The position numbers and the translations under genes are program-made. The notes beneath the pieces were generated by a model that was not told the origin of the DNA, ran no database searches, and saw only the letters and a list, made by a program, of their open reading frames with translations. Positions 8,810 to 18,014 of a DNA stretch of 64,000 nt are shown in pieces. This DNA is from Ruminiclostridium herbifermentans (GTDB taxonomy: Bacteria; Bacillota; Clostridia; Acetivibrionales; DSM-1351). Location of the stretch: contig NZ_CP061336.1 of the NCBI RefSeq assembly GCF_005473905.2, forward strand, positions 4,022,501 through 4,086,500, given 5' to 3'. Each line of letters starts with the position of its first letter. Position 1 is the first letter of the stretch.

Positions 8810-9120
8810 TGCAATCACCTTTTATCTTAATATTATACGGAAATTATAGCACTATTAATTTGAATTATCAACCCCTTTTTTCATTTTTGTCCGTATATTT
8901 CAATATTGATACGTAGTGCTTACTTTTTTATTTTTCGTAAAAATATACCTTGCACTTGCTTTTAACATTCTATTTAACATAACATCACCTCGATATTAGA
9001 ATTTAAACAACTTCTCAAGAAAGCCACATCCATCCTATCTCCACACCCCACGAAGTTATCTAATCTGTCAACACAACCCCACGCACTTTTATACAGTCGA
9101 CCTGTTTCCTCAATAAATAA

Positions 9121-9199
9121 AAATAAGGATTCCCGAGGTTAGAAGGTGCTGCCAGACATCAGGCAGTAAAACCCTCTAACCTCGGAAACCCTTTATTTA
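9121..9199. terminator. Long imperfect hairpin with inner stem-loop
   Basis: Outer arms around CCGAGGTTAGAAGG and CCCTCTAACCTCGG (15 of 17 positions paired including flanks), extended by AAATAAGG/CCTTTATTT. An inner stem CTGCC/GGCAG sits in the loop. The A/T-rich ends fit a terminator for either strand, but the size and inner stem are larger than usual, so a structured-RNA or element-end role is possible. Confidence 0.5.
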
Positions 9200-9292
9200 T
9201 CAGTTTTTTTTAGACTTATTTCTCAACCCTTGACATCAAGACAACACACTCAACATGCCTTGAGATTATTGGATAATATAATTACGCAAAAT

Positions 9293-9490
9293 TATTTCAT
9301 TTTTTTACCAAAACGACCCCCTATAGCTGCATAAAATAAAGGAAAGATGATTAAACACCAACGAACACACAACAATATTATTTCTGATTCAAAGTGATTC
9401 CACTTAAATAGATTCTGTTACATTTAGTAACCCCTTTCCCATAATTATACTGTATATGCTATCACAGAAATTATTTTTGCACCAGAACCC
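9293..9490 (-). pseudogene. Relic of an IS6-family element (terminal repeat plus transposase N-terminus)
   Basis: On the minus strand, GGGTTCTGGTGCAAAAATAA at 9471-9490 resembles the IS6/IS26-type terminal repeat (GGTTCTGTTGCAAAG). About 80 bases further in, a frame from about 9408 to 9293 reads FKWNHFESEIILLCVRW, the start of an IS6-family transposase, and then continues out of homology into GGRFGKKMK and a stop. The catalytic DDE part is missing, so this is a dead fragment. A related terminal repeat lies at 29024-29050. Confidence 0.7.
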
Positions 9491-9533
9491 CATTTATTCA
9501 ATTGTTTGGTTTCTACTCTTCCCCTGTTAAACA

Positions 9534-10238
9534 CTATCCTCTTGATCTCATCTTTTTCTCATCATTTTCCCGTATTTCAATCATTGATCCATCCTTCATC
9601 CGCAGAATTACATCCGCTTCCTGTGCAACCCCTGGATTATGTGTCACAACAATAACTGCATACTGTTCCTCATGAGCCATCTTCTTTAAGAGGCTTACAA
9701 TATTTTCTTCATTTTGCGTATCCAGATTCCCTGTAGGCTCATCTGCCAATAAGATTTTTCCATATGATGCCATGGCTCTGGCGATCGCCACTCGTTGTTG
9801 CTCTCCTCCACTCATCATCTGTGGAAACTGCTCCTCTGTTTTTTCACCTAGCCCTACCTTTTTGACTAACTCCTTTGCCCGTGATCTTGCCTGCTTCACC
9901 GACATTCCTTTTAAAGTCATGGGAAACATTACATTTTCCAATGCAGTCAAAAGCGGGAATAAATGGAACGCCTGATAAACAACTGTCACCAGGTCTCTAC
10001 GGTAGTGATCCCGGTTTATGGTTCGGATTTCCTTTCCGTCTATGGTAATAGAACCAGAGGTCGGTAGATCCAGACCTGCAATGAGGGATAGAAAGGTACT
10101 TTTTCCGCTACCGGATTCTCCCACGATAGCATACATTTTTCCTGTCTCAAAGAAACAGGTAATATCCTTTAATGCCTCTATTTTCTGATACTTTGTCTGA
10201 TAATAATAGCTAACACCTTCTGCCTGTATTATTTTCAT
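9534..10238 (-). CDS. MacB/LolD-type ABC transporter ATPase
   Basis: A 234-residue ATP-binding protein with Walker A GESGSGKST, Q-loop VVYQAFHLFPLLTALENV, signature MSGGEQQRVAIARA and Walker B ILLADEPTGNLD. It belongs to the LolD/MacB/SalX family that powers FtsX-like permeases. It lies downstream of such a permease (10365-11585), so the two most likely form one complex for peptide export or self-immunity in the RiPP operon. The start at 10238 follows GGAGATTAAG; a second in-frame ATG at 10250 is less well placed. Last gene of the operon. Confidence 0.9.
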   Translation of the reverse strand: MKIIQAEGVSYYYQTKYQKIEALKDITCFFETGKMYAIVGESGSGKSTFLSLIAGLDLPTSGSITIDGKEIRTINRDHYRRDLVTVVYQAFHLFPLLTALENVMFPMTLKGMSVKQARSRAKELVKKVGLGEKTEEQFPQMMSGGEQQRVAIARAMASYGKILLADEPTGNLDTQNEENIVSLLKKMAHEEQYAVIVVTHNPGVAQEADVILRMKDGSMIEIRENDEKKMRSRG

Positions 10239-10364
10239 CTTAATCTCCATTCCGTGTTACCTGAGAATTTTTCATTGAAAAGGTTCATTGTTCAATCCTT
10301 TGGCACCACATTTTGCTCAGTAACTATTCTATTGGATTTGACTAATTCTTATTCTCCTCTTAAT

Positions 10365-11585
10365 CTAATCCATACTAAAGAGTGCATTGATTACGCTGGT
10401 TCTTCCCATCCTCCATAAGGCAAACATACAACCTAAGAGATAGCTAATGAAAAAGATGCTTCCTGAAATCGCCACTGTCACGCTACTTCGAAAGAGTAGA
10501 AAAGTTATCCCTCCGCCAAGGATTTCTCCAACAAGAATTAACAGAAGCTGTTCCAACAAAAACAATCGAAAGCACATACCCCTCCCGACTCCTATGGCTC
10601 TCATAAGAGCAAACTCCCTTTGCCTAGTGTTGATCAATAGAAAACTGGCAATATATCCAATGCAAATAATCGTAATCCCGATAAGAGGTAAAAAGCTTTG
10701 TAGGGTATCTATGCTTTGAAGCAATTGATTACCTAAGGCTCGAAAGGTACTGTCCCGTACAGTAAGGGAGATCCCTTGATAATTATAATCGGCTGTGGGT
10801 GACTTCTGCAATAATCCTATGGACTTCATTTCCTCCTTAAATTTATTTAGTTGTAGTGGATCATTCACATAAAAAAAGCAGGAATCTGCATAAAATGGAG
10901 ACTTTTTCCTAGAAAAGCATTCTCTTATCGTATCAAATGGAATTAGGATATCCGACGGCACTTGCTCTGTCGTCGAAATAAAGGGATCTAATGTCCCAAG
11001 AATTTCTATAGGCATCAGTTCCAATGGTTTATAATGGAGTTGATTTCTTTCATCATAATACTGGTAATACAGATTAAGGGAAATAGTATCCCCGAGGTTC
11101 CATTGATATTTTTCCATTGTAGACTCGCTAACCAGACAGCCTTGTACAGAGGAGGAAAAGAATTTTTCTTCTGCTTTCCCTTTCCAATGTATCTTATCCT
11201 CTGAGAGTCCACTAATGGCAGAAATCCTATTGATACCTGTGATGAATAAGGTTAAGTGCTCTTTCCAGTCCTCCAGAGGAAACTCTCCCTCTCCTGCCAG
11301 TAATCGAACCGTAAATGTCGCATCCTTTACCTGACTGCTAGATTGTATCTTATCAACTATATCCTCTTTAATCTCCAGTCCTGTCTCAATGGTTCCATTG
11401 AGGTTCGTAATCCTACAATACACTGAATTGACAGCCGCCAATTCTTTTAGCTGCTGTTTACTACTACCCAAATTAGTCAGATACAAATTCAGCATCAGTA
11501 GTACAATAATACATATACTAATGGTAAGGATGCCTTTTATTCTATTTTTCTTGATATTACATCGTACCGTATGTAGGTAAAACAT
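10365..11585 (-). CDS. FtsX-like ABC permease
   Basis: A 406-residue membrane protein. There is one N-terminal membrane segment (about 15-35: GILTISICIIVLLMLNLYL), a large extracytoplasmic domain (about 40-295), then three C-terminal segments around residues 300-395, including the conserved QREFALMRAIGVGRG between them. This is the MacB/FtsX four-helix layout. It pairs with the ATPase at 9534. The start is at 11585, where GAAGGAGGTATAC precedes ATG; a longer frame reaches 11621 but lacks a site. Within a RiPP operon it likely exports the peptide or removes it from the membrane. Confidence 0.88.
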   Translation of the reverse strand: MFYLHTVRCNIKKNRIKGILTISICIIVLLMLNLYLTNLGSSKQQLKELAAVNSVYCRITNLNGTIETGLEIKEDIVDKIQSSSQVKDATFTVRLLAGEGEFPLEDWKEHLTLFITGINRISAISGLSEDKIHWKGKAEEKFFSSSVQGCLVSESTMEKYQWNLGDTISLNLYYQYYDERNQLHYKPLELMPIEILGTLDPFISTTEQVPSDILIPFDTIRECFSRKKSPFYADSCFFYVNDPLQLNKFKEEMKSIGLLQKSPTADYNYQGISLTVRDSTFRALGNQLLQSIDTLQSFLPLIGITIICIGYIASFLLINTRQREFALMRAIGVGRGMCFRLFLLEQLLLILVGEILGGGITFLLFRSSVTVAISGSIFFISYLLGCMFALWRMGRTSVINALFSMD

Positions 11586-11635
11586 GTATACCTCCTTCCT
11601 TCTGAACAAGGATTTTGTCACATTATCTAGACAGA

Positions 11636-13285
11636 CTATGAAACAGCAGTTAGCTTCCCTTGTTCCAAGTTGTATATTTTATCAACTTTATTTAATACTC
11701 TATTGTCATGTGTTATTATGATTATCGTTTTATCTTGATATTCTTTCACAACCCTATCCATGAAAGTATCTGCTGATACAGCATCATAATTCGAGGTAGG
11801 TTCATCTAAAATAAGTATTTCTCCCTTTTTTATTATTGCTCTGACCAAAGCCAGTTTTTGTCGCTCTCCTCCGGATAGATTTGCACCATTCTCCTCAATC
11901 AGAGAATCGTAATCATAGCGGAGTTTATGGATGATAGGATCAATTCCATTTCTATTACACACGGACTTGATCTCTTCCATGTCACAATCCCTTTTCAAAT
12001 CAAGATTACACAACAAACTATCTTTAAATAAATACACATTCTGGCTCACCAAGCTAAATAATTGTCTGTAGTTATTTAATTGAAGGTCTCTGATATTTTT
12101 CCCGTTGATGTAGATAGTTCCGTCAATCGGCTGTATGAATCCCAATAATAATTGGATGAGTGTGGTTTTTCCAACACCATTTTTACCAACGATGGCAATT
12201 TTATCTCCCCGCTCTATTTTTACGTTTAAATTATCGATTACTTTATTTTCTCCGTAAGCGTAAGTAACATCTTCTAATATAAGCTCTTTAAAATCGCAAT
12301 TTGCAATGATATCCTGTCCACTAGGTTCCTCGTCCAGTTCAAAAAAATTCAACATTCTTTCTATTGATGGCTTAATTCCTGAAACAAAGTATCTTAAATT
12401 AATAATCGAAGTAATTGGCCCCGTCAAAGATATACTATAAACCAGAAATGCTACCACTTCTCCCATCGATAAACGTCCTTTACTTACTAACCAACCTCCT
12501 CCAATATATGTAAGCACCGTTAAAACTGCATTTACCAAGCTGTCTCCACAGAGATTATAGGTATTTACCATTTCTCTTTTTTTGTTAATCCCCAAAATTT
12601 TCTGCTGCTGACTACTGTATTCTTCTCCTTTGGCATGATATAAATTCCATAGCTTCACTTCTCTGATGCCATTCACGATATTCCCGAACCATGCACTAAA
12701 CTCCGACGACTTAACTATAACTTCTCTTTCTAATTGCTCATTTCTAAGTGACATGAAATACACAATCATAAACTTTACCGGCACAAATAGAAACACCAAT
12801 ATTGATAACTTCCAATTTAATAGGATAAGACCGATGCTACCACTTATCATACCTATTGCATAGCTAACAATACTGATGATATTGCGGTCTACAATCTGCC
12901 CTGTCCTATCTGCATCGTGGTATAGCCTGTTAACAATTTCCGCACTATTATTTTTATTAAAATACTCTAGTTTTAGCTTCATAAGCTTTGCAAAACTCTT
13001 TCCCATCAAATCATTGATAAATCGGTTTTTCACTTCAGTACTTAATTTTGCCTGAAAGAGATTGATCAACTGCTGCCCAACATATACTAGCAATAATAAG
13101 ATTGACTGCATATAAATATATCTAAAATCCTTCTTTGCCATTCCTTGATCCATAATATTTCTTATTATAATCGGGTTAAGAAAGGTAAATAGTGATGCTA
13201 TGATGAATGTAATCATAATGGATATTATTCTGCCTTTATATCGTAGAACAGCTTCTATAAAAATCCTTACTATCTTTCGATTCAT
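11636..13285 (-). CDS. ABC exporter (membrane and ATPase domains fused)
   Basis: A 549-residue half-transporter. An N-terminal six-helix membrane domain spans about residues 1-300 and a nucleotide-binding domain about 330-549. Walker A is GKNGVGKTT, the signature is LSGGERQKLALVRA, Walker B is ILILDEPTSNYD, and the H-loop is IIITHDNR. No C39 peptidase domain is present, so leader removal must come from another enzyme, most plausibly the subtilase encoded just upstream. The likely role is export of the matured Cys-rich peptide as a homodimer. Confidence 0.88.
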   Translation of the reverse strand: MNRKIVRIFIEAVLRYKGRIISIMITFIIASLFTFLNPIIIRNIMDQGMAKKDFRYIYMQSILLLLVYVGQQLINLFQAKLSTEVKNRFINDLMGKSFAKLMKLKLEYFNKNNSAEIVNRLYHDADRTGQIVDRNIISIVSYAIGMISGSIGLILLNWKLSILVFLFVPVKFMIVYFMSLRNEQLEREVIVKSSEFSAWFGNIVNGIREVKLWNLYHAKGEEYSSQQQKILGINKKREMVNTYNLCGDSLVNAVLTVLTYIGGGWLVSKGRLSMGEVVAFLVYSISLTGPITSIINLRYFVSGIKPSIERMLNFFELDEEPSGQDIIANCDFKELILEDVTYAYGENKVIDNLNVKIERGDKIAIVGKNGVGKTTLIQLLLGFIQPIDGTIYINGKNIRDLQLNNYRQLFSLVSQNVYLFKDSLLCNLDLKRDCDMEEIKSVCNRNGIDPIIHKLRYDYDSLIEENGANLSGGERQKLALVRAIIKKGEILILDEPTSNYDAVSADTFMDRVVKEYQDKTIIIITHDNRVLNKVDKIYNLEQGKLTAVS

Positions 13286-13341
13286 ATAAACTCCATTTCA
13301 CTGTTACACTGACGAAATAAATTTATTCCTCCGGATTTTAT

Positions 13342-14460
13342 CTATTGAAAATATTGTTGAACCATCTCACTTAGTTCCCAAATCGTATCACAATAGCAGG
13401 AATTATGCCTAAACTCCACACGATACCTTTCTATCTCCCTCCGAACAATAATATCAATGAAATCCTGATTCTTTGGATGAAACCGATGCTCGCACAGGCT
13501 CATAATCAAAATATCTGCTTGATATATGTGAGCAATGGATGCAATAATCTCCTTTGTTAGTTCTTCTTCTATATCACAATAGATATTCAACGGTATCCCT
13601 TTTATCTTTTCCTCTCCATCGGTAACCAAGACAGCTTCATATCCTTCCTGATCTAATAATTGCTGAAGATTTCGTGTACATTCGATATCCTCACTCACAA
13701 AGGCGATGACCGGTATCTCAATCGAAAAATTCAATTTTGTGAATATGCGATCTATTGAATATGCTTCACAGGGCTCATTGACTGCATTTTGCTCCAAATA
13801 CTTTATAACTCCATTAAATTTTATCCCAGGATACTCTCCTAGACAACGGGCTATGAAGGCCGTGATTACCGGTGCTGAAAAACTATTGGAGCGATGCGGA
13901 AATTCGTTTTGTCCCAAGTCCTCCTGATACTCCTGTAAATCCCAATGTGCTACCAGAGTGTTTTCCTTTTGTAGCCCTCGATTTGGTGCAAACGAATAAT
14001 CTCCATTCCTTCGCAAATTTCCTTTATCGGCGCGCACCCCAAAAACCCTTTCCACGGAAGCAGGATAGGATTTAATGAAAAAGTTGTTAAAGGCTGCTAC
14101 AAGGTACCTATTCTCCATCGAAAGCTTGTGAATTATCCCCTCCATTTTAGAGTATTCTCTATAATCCACTGTTCCAAAGCTCATATTAATAACAGTTACC
14201 GCATGGGTAAGACACCACTCCAACGCCAATATCACATCTTCTGAAGAACCATACCTCGTTCCGAAGACGTTAATATCGATCAGTTCAACCCGTTCCAAAA
14301 GCTTGGAAATGATATACGCACAGATTGTTCCATGGGTTAATGACTCAGTAGGATTTCCCTTCTCTATCACTACTGCTTTTTTTTCAATTTTATAATGCGA
14401 AATCTTCCCTTTGATGTACTTTTCACTGATTCCATTGTCAATTACTGCAACTCTTAGCAT
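13342..14460 (-). CDS. Subtilisin-family (S8) peptidase with partner-like C-terminal domain
   Basis: A 372-residue cytoplasmic protein with no signal peptide. The subtilase triad is visible: Asp8 in VAVIDNG, His43 in LTHGTICAY, Ser193 in SNSFSAPVIT, and an oxyanion Asn near 125 in VAAFNN. The fold is shortened relative to secreted subtilases. The C-terminal ~130 residues start with SIEIPVIAFVSED and end with a hydrophobic strand ADILIMSL; this closely parallels the second half of the maturation protein at 16941-18002 (KVPIIAILGLEE ... PDIIILGVPG). Likely removes the leader of the RiPP precursor. Ribosome binding site GAGGATGATATA. Confidence 0.8.
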   Translation of the reverse strand: MLRVAVIDNGISEKYIKGKISHYKIEKKAVVIEKGNPTESLTHGTICAYIISKLLERVELIDINVFGTRYGSSEDVILALEWCLTHAVTVINMSFGTVDYREYSKMEGIIHKLSMENRYLVAAFNNFFIKSYPASVERVFGVRADKGNLRRNGDYSFAPNRGLQKENTLVAHWDLQEYQEDLGQNEFPHRSNSFSAPVITAFIARCLGEYPGIKFNGVIKYLEQNAVNEPCEAYSIDRIFTKLNFSIEIPVIAFVSEDIECTRNLQQLLDQEGYEAVLVTDGEEKIKGIPLNIYCDIEEELTKEIIASIAHIYQADILIMSLCEHRFHPKNQDFIDIIVRREIERYRVEFRHNSCYCDTIWELSEMVQQYFQ

Positions 14461-14492
14461 TATATCATCCTCTAAACTGAAAGCAAATCATT

Positions 14493-16343
14493 CTAATTTT
14501 TTTCACTCAGTAGCTTCATAGGCTCCAAATTCAAAATTCGATTAATCTTTCTCACCGAAATCAGTACTCCCATTAGTGCAATACCTGCTCCAGTGGAGAA
14601 AACTACAATCATAACTACCAAAAAATCATTGGCTACTTTGTCGCTAGTACCCTTCGTTTCTGTTGCTATCACATTACTGTAAGTGGTATCATAATATACC
14701 CGGTCCATGGTATCGGCTGATATATGCTGAGACAGCACTCCTCCCAAACAACAACCCAGGATACTCCCGGCAATCAGCAGAATTAAAATTCCAGAAAGCA
14801 AAGAGCTTCTGCATTGTTTCTTTTCTACCCCCAGACAACGTTCTATCGCAATCCGTTCCTTCTGATTGGTAATAAACAAATGGCTGAAGAATAATAAAAG
14901 AAAAAGTACCATAATCATTCCCACAACCAGTAGTAATAGAGATACTTGCTTAATGTTTTCCAGACCGTTCTTTAATTGGGTATAACCCCTATCATAGAAA
15001 ATAATTTCTAACTCGTCCGTCCCGTATTTTTCCCAATTGGCCATATATGCATCAATACTTCCATTGGGAATTTGAAAGGAGGTGGTTGAACCTTTCATTG
15101 GACCGTATTCCATGATATTACAGCTATTTTGATTTTTAATGGAAGCCAGTGGAACAATTACCTCATCGAGAGCCAAACGAAACCGCTCATCATTGGCTCC
15201 GGAAAAAGTATCATAGATGCCGACAATGGTATACCTGCTTTCTTCAAATACAGAGAGCACCTCTCCCTTGACTGTAATAGGAAGCCATTGTTCCATATTA
15301 TGCGTTCCCGAAGAAATCTTACTGTTGGTAAAATAAAGCTGCAGGTTAACCTCATCGCCAAGCGTAAGCTTATTATTCTCAGCAAACTCTTTTGATACCA
15401 AGCATACCTGATCCCCTTGGTTATATTCCTCCTCTGAGATATCCCTACCTTGGCTGATATAGGAATCACCAAGGTAGAAGGACATTAAGAGCATGGTTGC
15501 ATTGGTCCCTGTAACAGGCTGTGTAGCTCTAAGCATGGCATAGCCTTCGATCAGGTTCAGAACTCTTTTTCCAATCTCTGTCTCATAAAAGCCATTTACT
15601 ATCTCATAATAAGGAGAGGCTTCTTCAGAATTTCCCTCTAAGGTATCCTTCATTCGTTTTCCATTCCTATCGTATTGTTTAGACACCAACTCTATGGGAA
15701 CATATTCTACACTCCGTTTCTCCGGCTTCGCTTCTGCCTCAAAATGCTTTCCATGCGCCCAATAATTGGTCAATAAAACAACAGCATAGCTATTCCCCTT
15801 CTTAAGAGGCTTTGGATTTTTAGTATAATGATTACAGAACCAAAGGGAGGACCCTTCTAACGCAGAATCCCCAAAAAGAACCTTTTTTACGATAACCTTA
15901 ACTGCCTCATCCGGTATGCAGTCCTCTATGGGTGAAATTTCTGCTATCACAACAGGAAAATTCTGTGGCGACGATGTGTTCCATAAAATATAGTCTGGTG
16001 CATAAGAGCCGTAATAAGAACGTTTCTTTGGTTCGTGAATATAATTCGCTCCTGGAAAGGAAAGGATAGAAGATGGAAGTAGCGAGGAATATTCTGCTTT
16101 CTGAAACACACTATAATCCTTTAGCTCAGCATTCCATTCTGTCCCACGCTTCACAGAAAACGCTTTTTGCTCAACGGTTCCTATGGTAATAAAGCTGTCT
16201 TCATACTTAGTTATGGTTGCGTTATTCATAATATACAAAATACAACCCAGTGTAAGTAAAAAAGCAGCGAGTACCATCAGAACTAAAAAAGAGAAACTCT
16301 TCACTGGCATTCGTAGTATCTGTTTCATACTGTTCTTAATCAT
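14493..16343 (-). CDS. Large FtsX-like permease of the RiPP operon
   Basis: About 616 residues. It has an N-terminal membrane segment, an extracytoplasmic domain of some 420 residues, then three segments in the last ~170 residues, separated by FITNQKERIAIERCLG, a characteristic FtsX-family loop. The start is set at 16343, where GAGGTGCAGGAAA precedes ATG, rather than at 16373. It is the first gene after the precursor peptide and its hairpin. It could use the ATPase at 9534 together with the second permease at 10365 as a heterodimer. Substrate is inferred, not shown. Confidence 0.82.
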   Translation of the reverse strand: MIKNSMKQILRMPVKSFSFLVLMVLAAFLLTLGCILYIMNNATITKYEDSFITIGTVEQKAFSVKRGTEWNAELKDYSVFQKAEYSSLLPSSILSFPGANYIHEPKKRSYYGSYAPDYILWNTSSPQNFPVVIAEISPIEDCIPDEAVKVIVKKVLFGDSALEGSSLWFCNHYTKNPKPLKKGNSYAVVLLTNYWAHGKHFEAEAKPEKRSVEYVPIELVSKQYDRNGKRMKDTLEGNSEEASPYYEIVNGFYETEIGKRVLNLIEGYAMLRATQPVTGTNATMLLMSFYLGDSYISQGRDISEEEYNQGDQVCLVSKEFAENNKLTLGDEVNLQLYFTNSKISSGTHNMEQWLPITVKGEVLSVFEESRYTIVGIYDTFSGANDERFRLALDEVIVPLASIKNQNSCNIMEYGPMKGSTTSFQIPNGSIDAYMANWEKYGTDELEIIFYDRGYTQLKNGLENIKQVSLLLLVVGMIMVLFLLLFFSHLFITNQKERIAIERCLGVEKKQCRSSLLSGILILLIAGSILGCCLGGVLSQHISADTMDRVYYDTTYSNVIATETKGTSDKVANDFLVVMIVVFSTGAGIALMGVLISVRKINRILNLEPMKLLSEKN

Positions 16344-16381
16344 TTTCCTGCACCTCAATTGTTCTTCGTTCATATATATAA

Positions 16382-16437
16382 ATTTATAAACATATGTAGA
16401 TGGCAGATAAATCTGCCATCTACATATGTTTATAAAT
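16382..16437. terminator. Perfect 27-bp inverted repeat directly after the precursor gene
   Basis: Arms 16382-16408 and 16411-16437 are perfectly complementary with a 2-base loop. The distal arm begins at the last base of the precursor stop codon. There is no long U-tract on the exit side. It probably causes partial termination or protects the 3' end of the precursor mRNA, raising peptide over transporter expression. Confidence 0.8.
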
Positions 16438-16619
16438 CAATTTTTGCTCGAATTATCCGAATTGTTGTTGTTCCATGTTCGATTGTTCATAACATTTACA
16501 AAGTCACTTGACGGTACACTTCCACATCCGGAACAAGCACTGCAAAGGCAGGCACAGGCTGCATATAGCTCCAGTGATCTTTGAGTGTTCTTCGTTCTTT
16601 TTTTGAGTTGTTTTTTCAC
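16437..16619 (-). CDS. Cys-rich RiPP precursor (CLI_3235-like class)
   Basis: A 60-residue peptide with a basic leader (MKKQLKKRTKNTQRSLELY), then a Cys cluster CACLCSACSGCG with Cys22, 24, 26, 29 and 32, and an Asn/Ser-rich tail. The leader and cysteine spacing match the CLI_3235-type clostridial precursors that accompany CcpM radical SAM maturases. Starts at GTG, eight bases after GGGGGA. Expected modification: radical-SAM thioether crosslinks from Cys to neighbouring residues, then leader cleavage. The position immediately after the three maturation genes supports the call. Confidence 0.85.
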   Translation of the reverse strand: MKKQLKKRTKNTQRSLELYAACACLCSACSGCGSVPSSDFVNVMNNRTWNNNNSDNSSKN

Positions 16620-16675
16620 AATTTAATCCCCCATCTTATTTATTTAATTAGCCAGTAAGATATACTGGTAATTAG

Positions 16676-16915
16676 CTAAGTATTAAGCGTAGCAATGATA
16701 TTTTCATAGGTATCAAAACGATTATTTATAATGCTATCCCTCCATCGCTCAGCACCAAAGCATTGCTCTAAATCATATAAAATCAAGACCAGTTCTCTAA
16801 CCGGGCACCCGATTTTATTCCCCAATAACTTTTCCCTTTGTAATTCCTTGTTTTCCTCAAAATCTATATTGATTCTTTTCTTAAAAATCTCGTTCACCAA
16901 TTCTACCTTTTCCAT
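16676..16915 (-). CDS. Acyl-carrier-related peptide maturation protein
   Basis: A small helical protein of about 79 residues. The sequence EIFKKRINIDFEENKE ... LLGNKIGCPVRELVLILYDLEQCFG resembles a carrier-protein fold, with no typical DSL motif for phosphopantetheine. It corresponds to the acyl-carrier-related protein that TIGRFAM authors described with clostridial CcpM systems (TIGR04067). It may act as a peptide-binding or scaffold subunit. The start is uncertain: ATG at 16915 is used, an in-frame GTG at 16963 would overlap the upstream gene, and the only strong purine run is 16 bases upstream. Confidence 0.7.
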   Translation of the reverse strand: MEKVELVNEIFKKRINIDFEENKELQREKLLGNKIGCPVRELVLILYDLEQCFGAERWRDSIINNRFDTYENIIATLNT

Positions 16916-16940
16916 CGAAGTCTTCAGACCCTCCCTTGCC

Positions 16941-18002
16941 CTAGGATAATACTTCCAATACACGATGTGCTAATTTTTCAATATTGTTTGGCGTCAGAAC
17001 ATACCCAACATCATCTTTTTCATGTTTCCTTAGTTCTTGTTGAATATAATCCTCCTTCAGTGTAAAAAACCGCCTTTTACTATCTTCAAATATACTCCGG
17101 AGATCTAGTGTGATAGGAGCAATATGGCAAAAAGCCACTTCAAAGCCAAACTTATGATAAATATCCCTATTTATATCTGTAAAATCAAAATCAGAGTTGG
17201 TGTAAAAGGGAGCACATAAAATAGCATAGTCTACAGGTACAGCCATGGATATCAAGTATGACATGATACCAAAATTATTGTGATTTACTGAATCAAAGGG
17301 CATTACGCTTCCCGGCACTCCAAGAATTATTATATCTGGCTTTTTGGTCAGTTCAATCTGCTTCACATAATGATTGTATTGAATGATCTTTTGAGTCTCG
17401 CTCATCCCGGTTTCAAACATAAATTGTGGTATGGAGTTCATACCAATTACTTCACTGTCCAGCCTAGTTGAGATTGCCTCTACTTCATACCCCAGCTCCT
17501 TCAATTTTCTCCACAATGCAACCTGCACATCAAATTTTTGAACTCCTTCTTCTAATCCTAAAATTGCTATAATCGGAACCTTAATACTATAGCAAAAGTC
17601 GTCCAATTTTACCTGACTTTTTTCCTCTTCTCTGAGTATTGGTTGTTTATTAGTGCTCTGTAACATAGTCATAACCTTATCATATAATTGCTTGTCCTTA
17701 TATCTCGTATAAAGAATGTCCTTTCCATTCTCTACAGCTTCTTGTACTTTACTGATCAATAGGTCTTCCGGTAAAGGCAGAGCATCATCTTCCACAAACC
17801 AAACCGTAGAGCAACCTTTCAGTTCATATGAAAAATTACTGCTTACCACATACTTCCCTGTTAAGCTTTGGACTTCCTTTCCTTCAATCCCCCATCCGCT
17901 GGGAGATACCAAGGATTTTATTATCTTATTTCCATCTATTTCTCCGTTCCATACATACGGTTGATATGATTTATTATACGGATATACTAATACATTTTCC
18001 AT
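16941..18002 (-). CDS. Peptide maturation system protein, TIGR04066-like
   Basis: A 353-residue protein that accompanies the CcpM maturase and the Cys-rich precursor. Residues about 1-120 form one domain; from about 140 onward KVPIIAILGLEEGVQKF, LKELGYEVEAIST and PDIIILGVPGS form alternating strands and helices like a nucleotide- or cofactor-binding Rossmann-type domain. The protein matches what I know of the TIGR04066 family, whose biochemical role is not established. ATG at 18002 follows GAGAGGTGAAGTTC; GTG at 18011 is possible. Three bases separate the upstream stop from the longer start. Confidence 0.75.
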   Translation of the reverse strand: MENVLVYPYNKSYQPYVWNGEIDGNKIIKSLVSPSGWGIEGKEVQSLTGKYVVSSNFSYELKGCSTVWFVEDDALPLPEDLLISKVQEAVENGKDILYTRYKDKQLYDKVMTMLQSTNKQPILREEEKSQVKLDDFCYSIKVPIIAILGLEEGVQKFDVQVALWRKLKELGYEVEAISTRLDSEVIGMNSIPQFMFETGMSETQKIIQYNHYVKQIELTKKPDIIILGVPGSVMPFDSVNHNNFGIMSYLISMAVPVDYAILCAPFYTNSDFDFTDINRDIYHKFGFEVAFCHIAPITLDLRSIFEDSKRRFFTLKEDYIQQELRKHEKDDVGYVLTPNNIEKLAHRVLEVLS

Positions 18003-18014
18003 GAACTTCACCTC

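Larger units (their letters stand above)
8810..9533. other. Gene-poor spacer between R-M locus and RiPP operon
   Basis: About 720 bases. The first 150 bases are AT-rich and probably hold the methyltransferase promoter. After that come a long structured inverted repeat (9121-9199), sequence related to the relic at 28.6-28.8 kb (9210-9330), and an IS6-family transposase relic with its terminal repeat (9293-9490). No intact gene. Confidence 0.6.
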
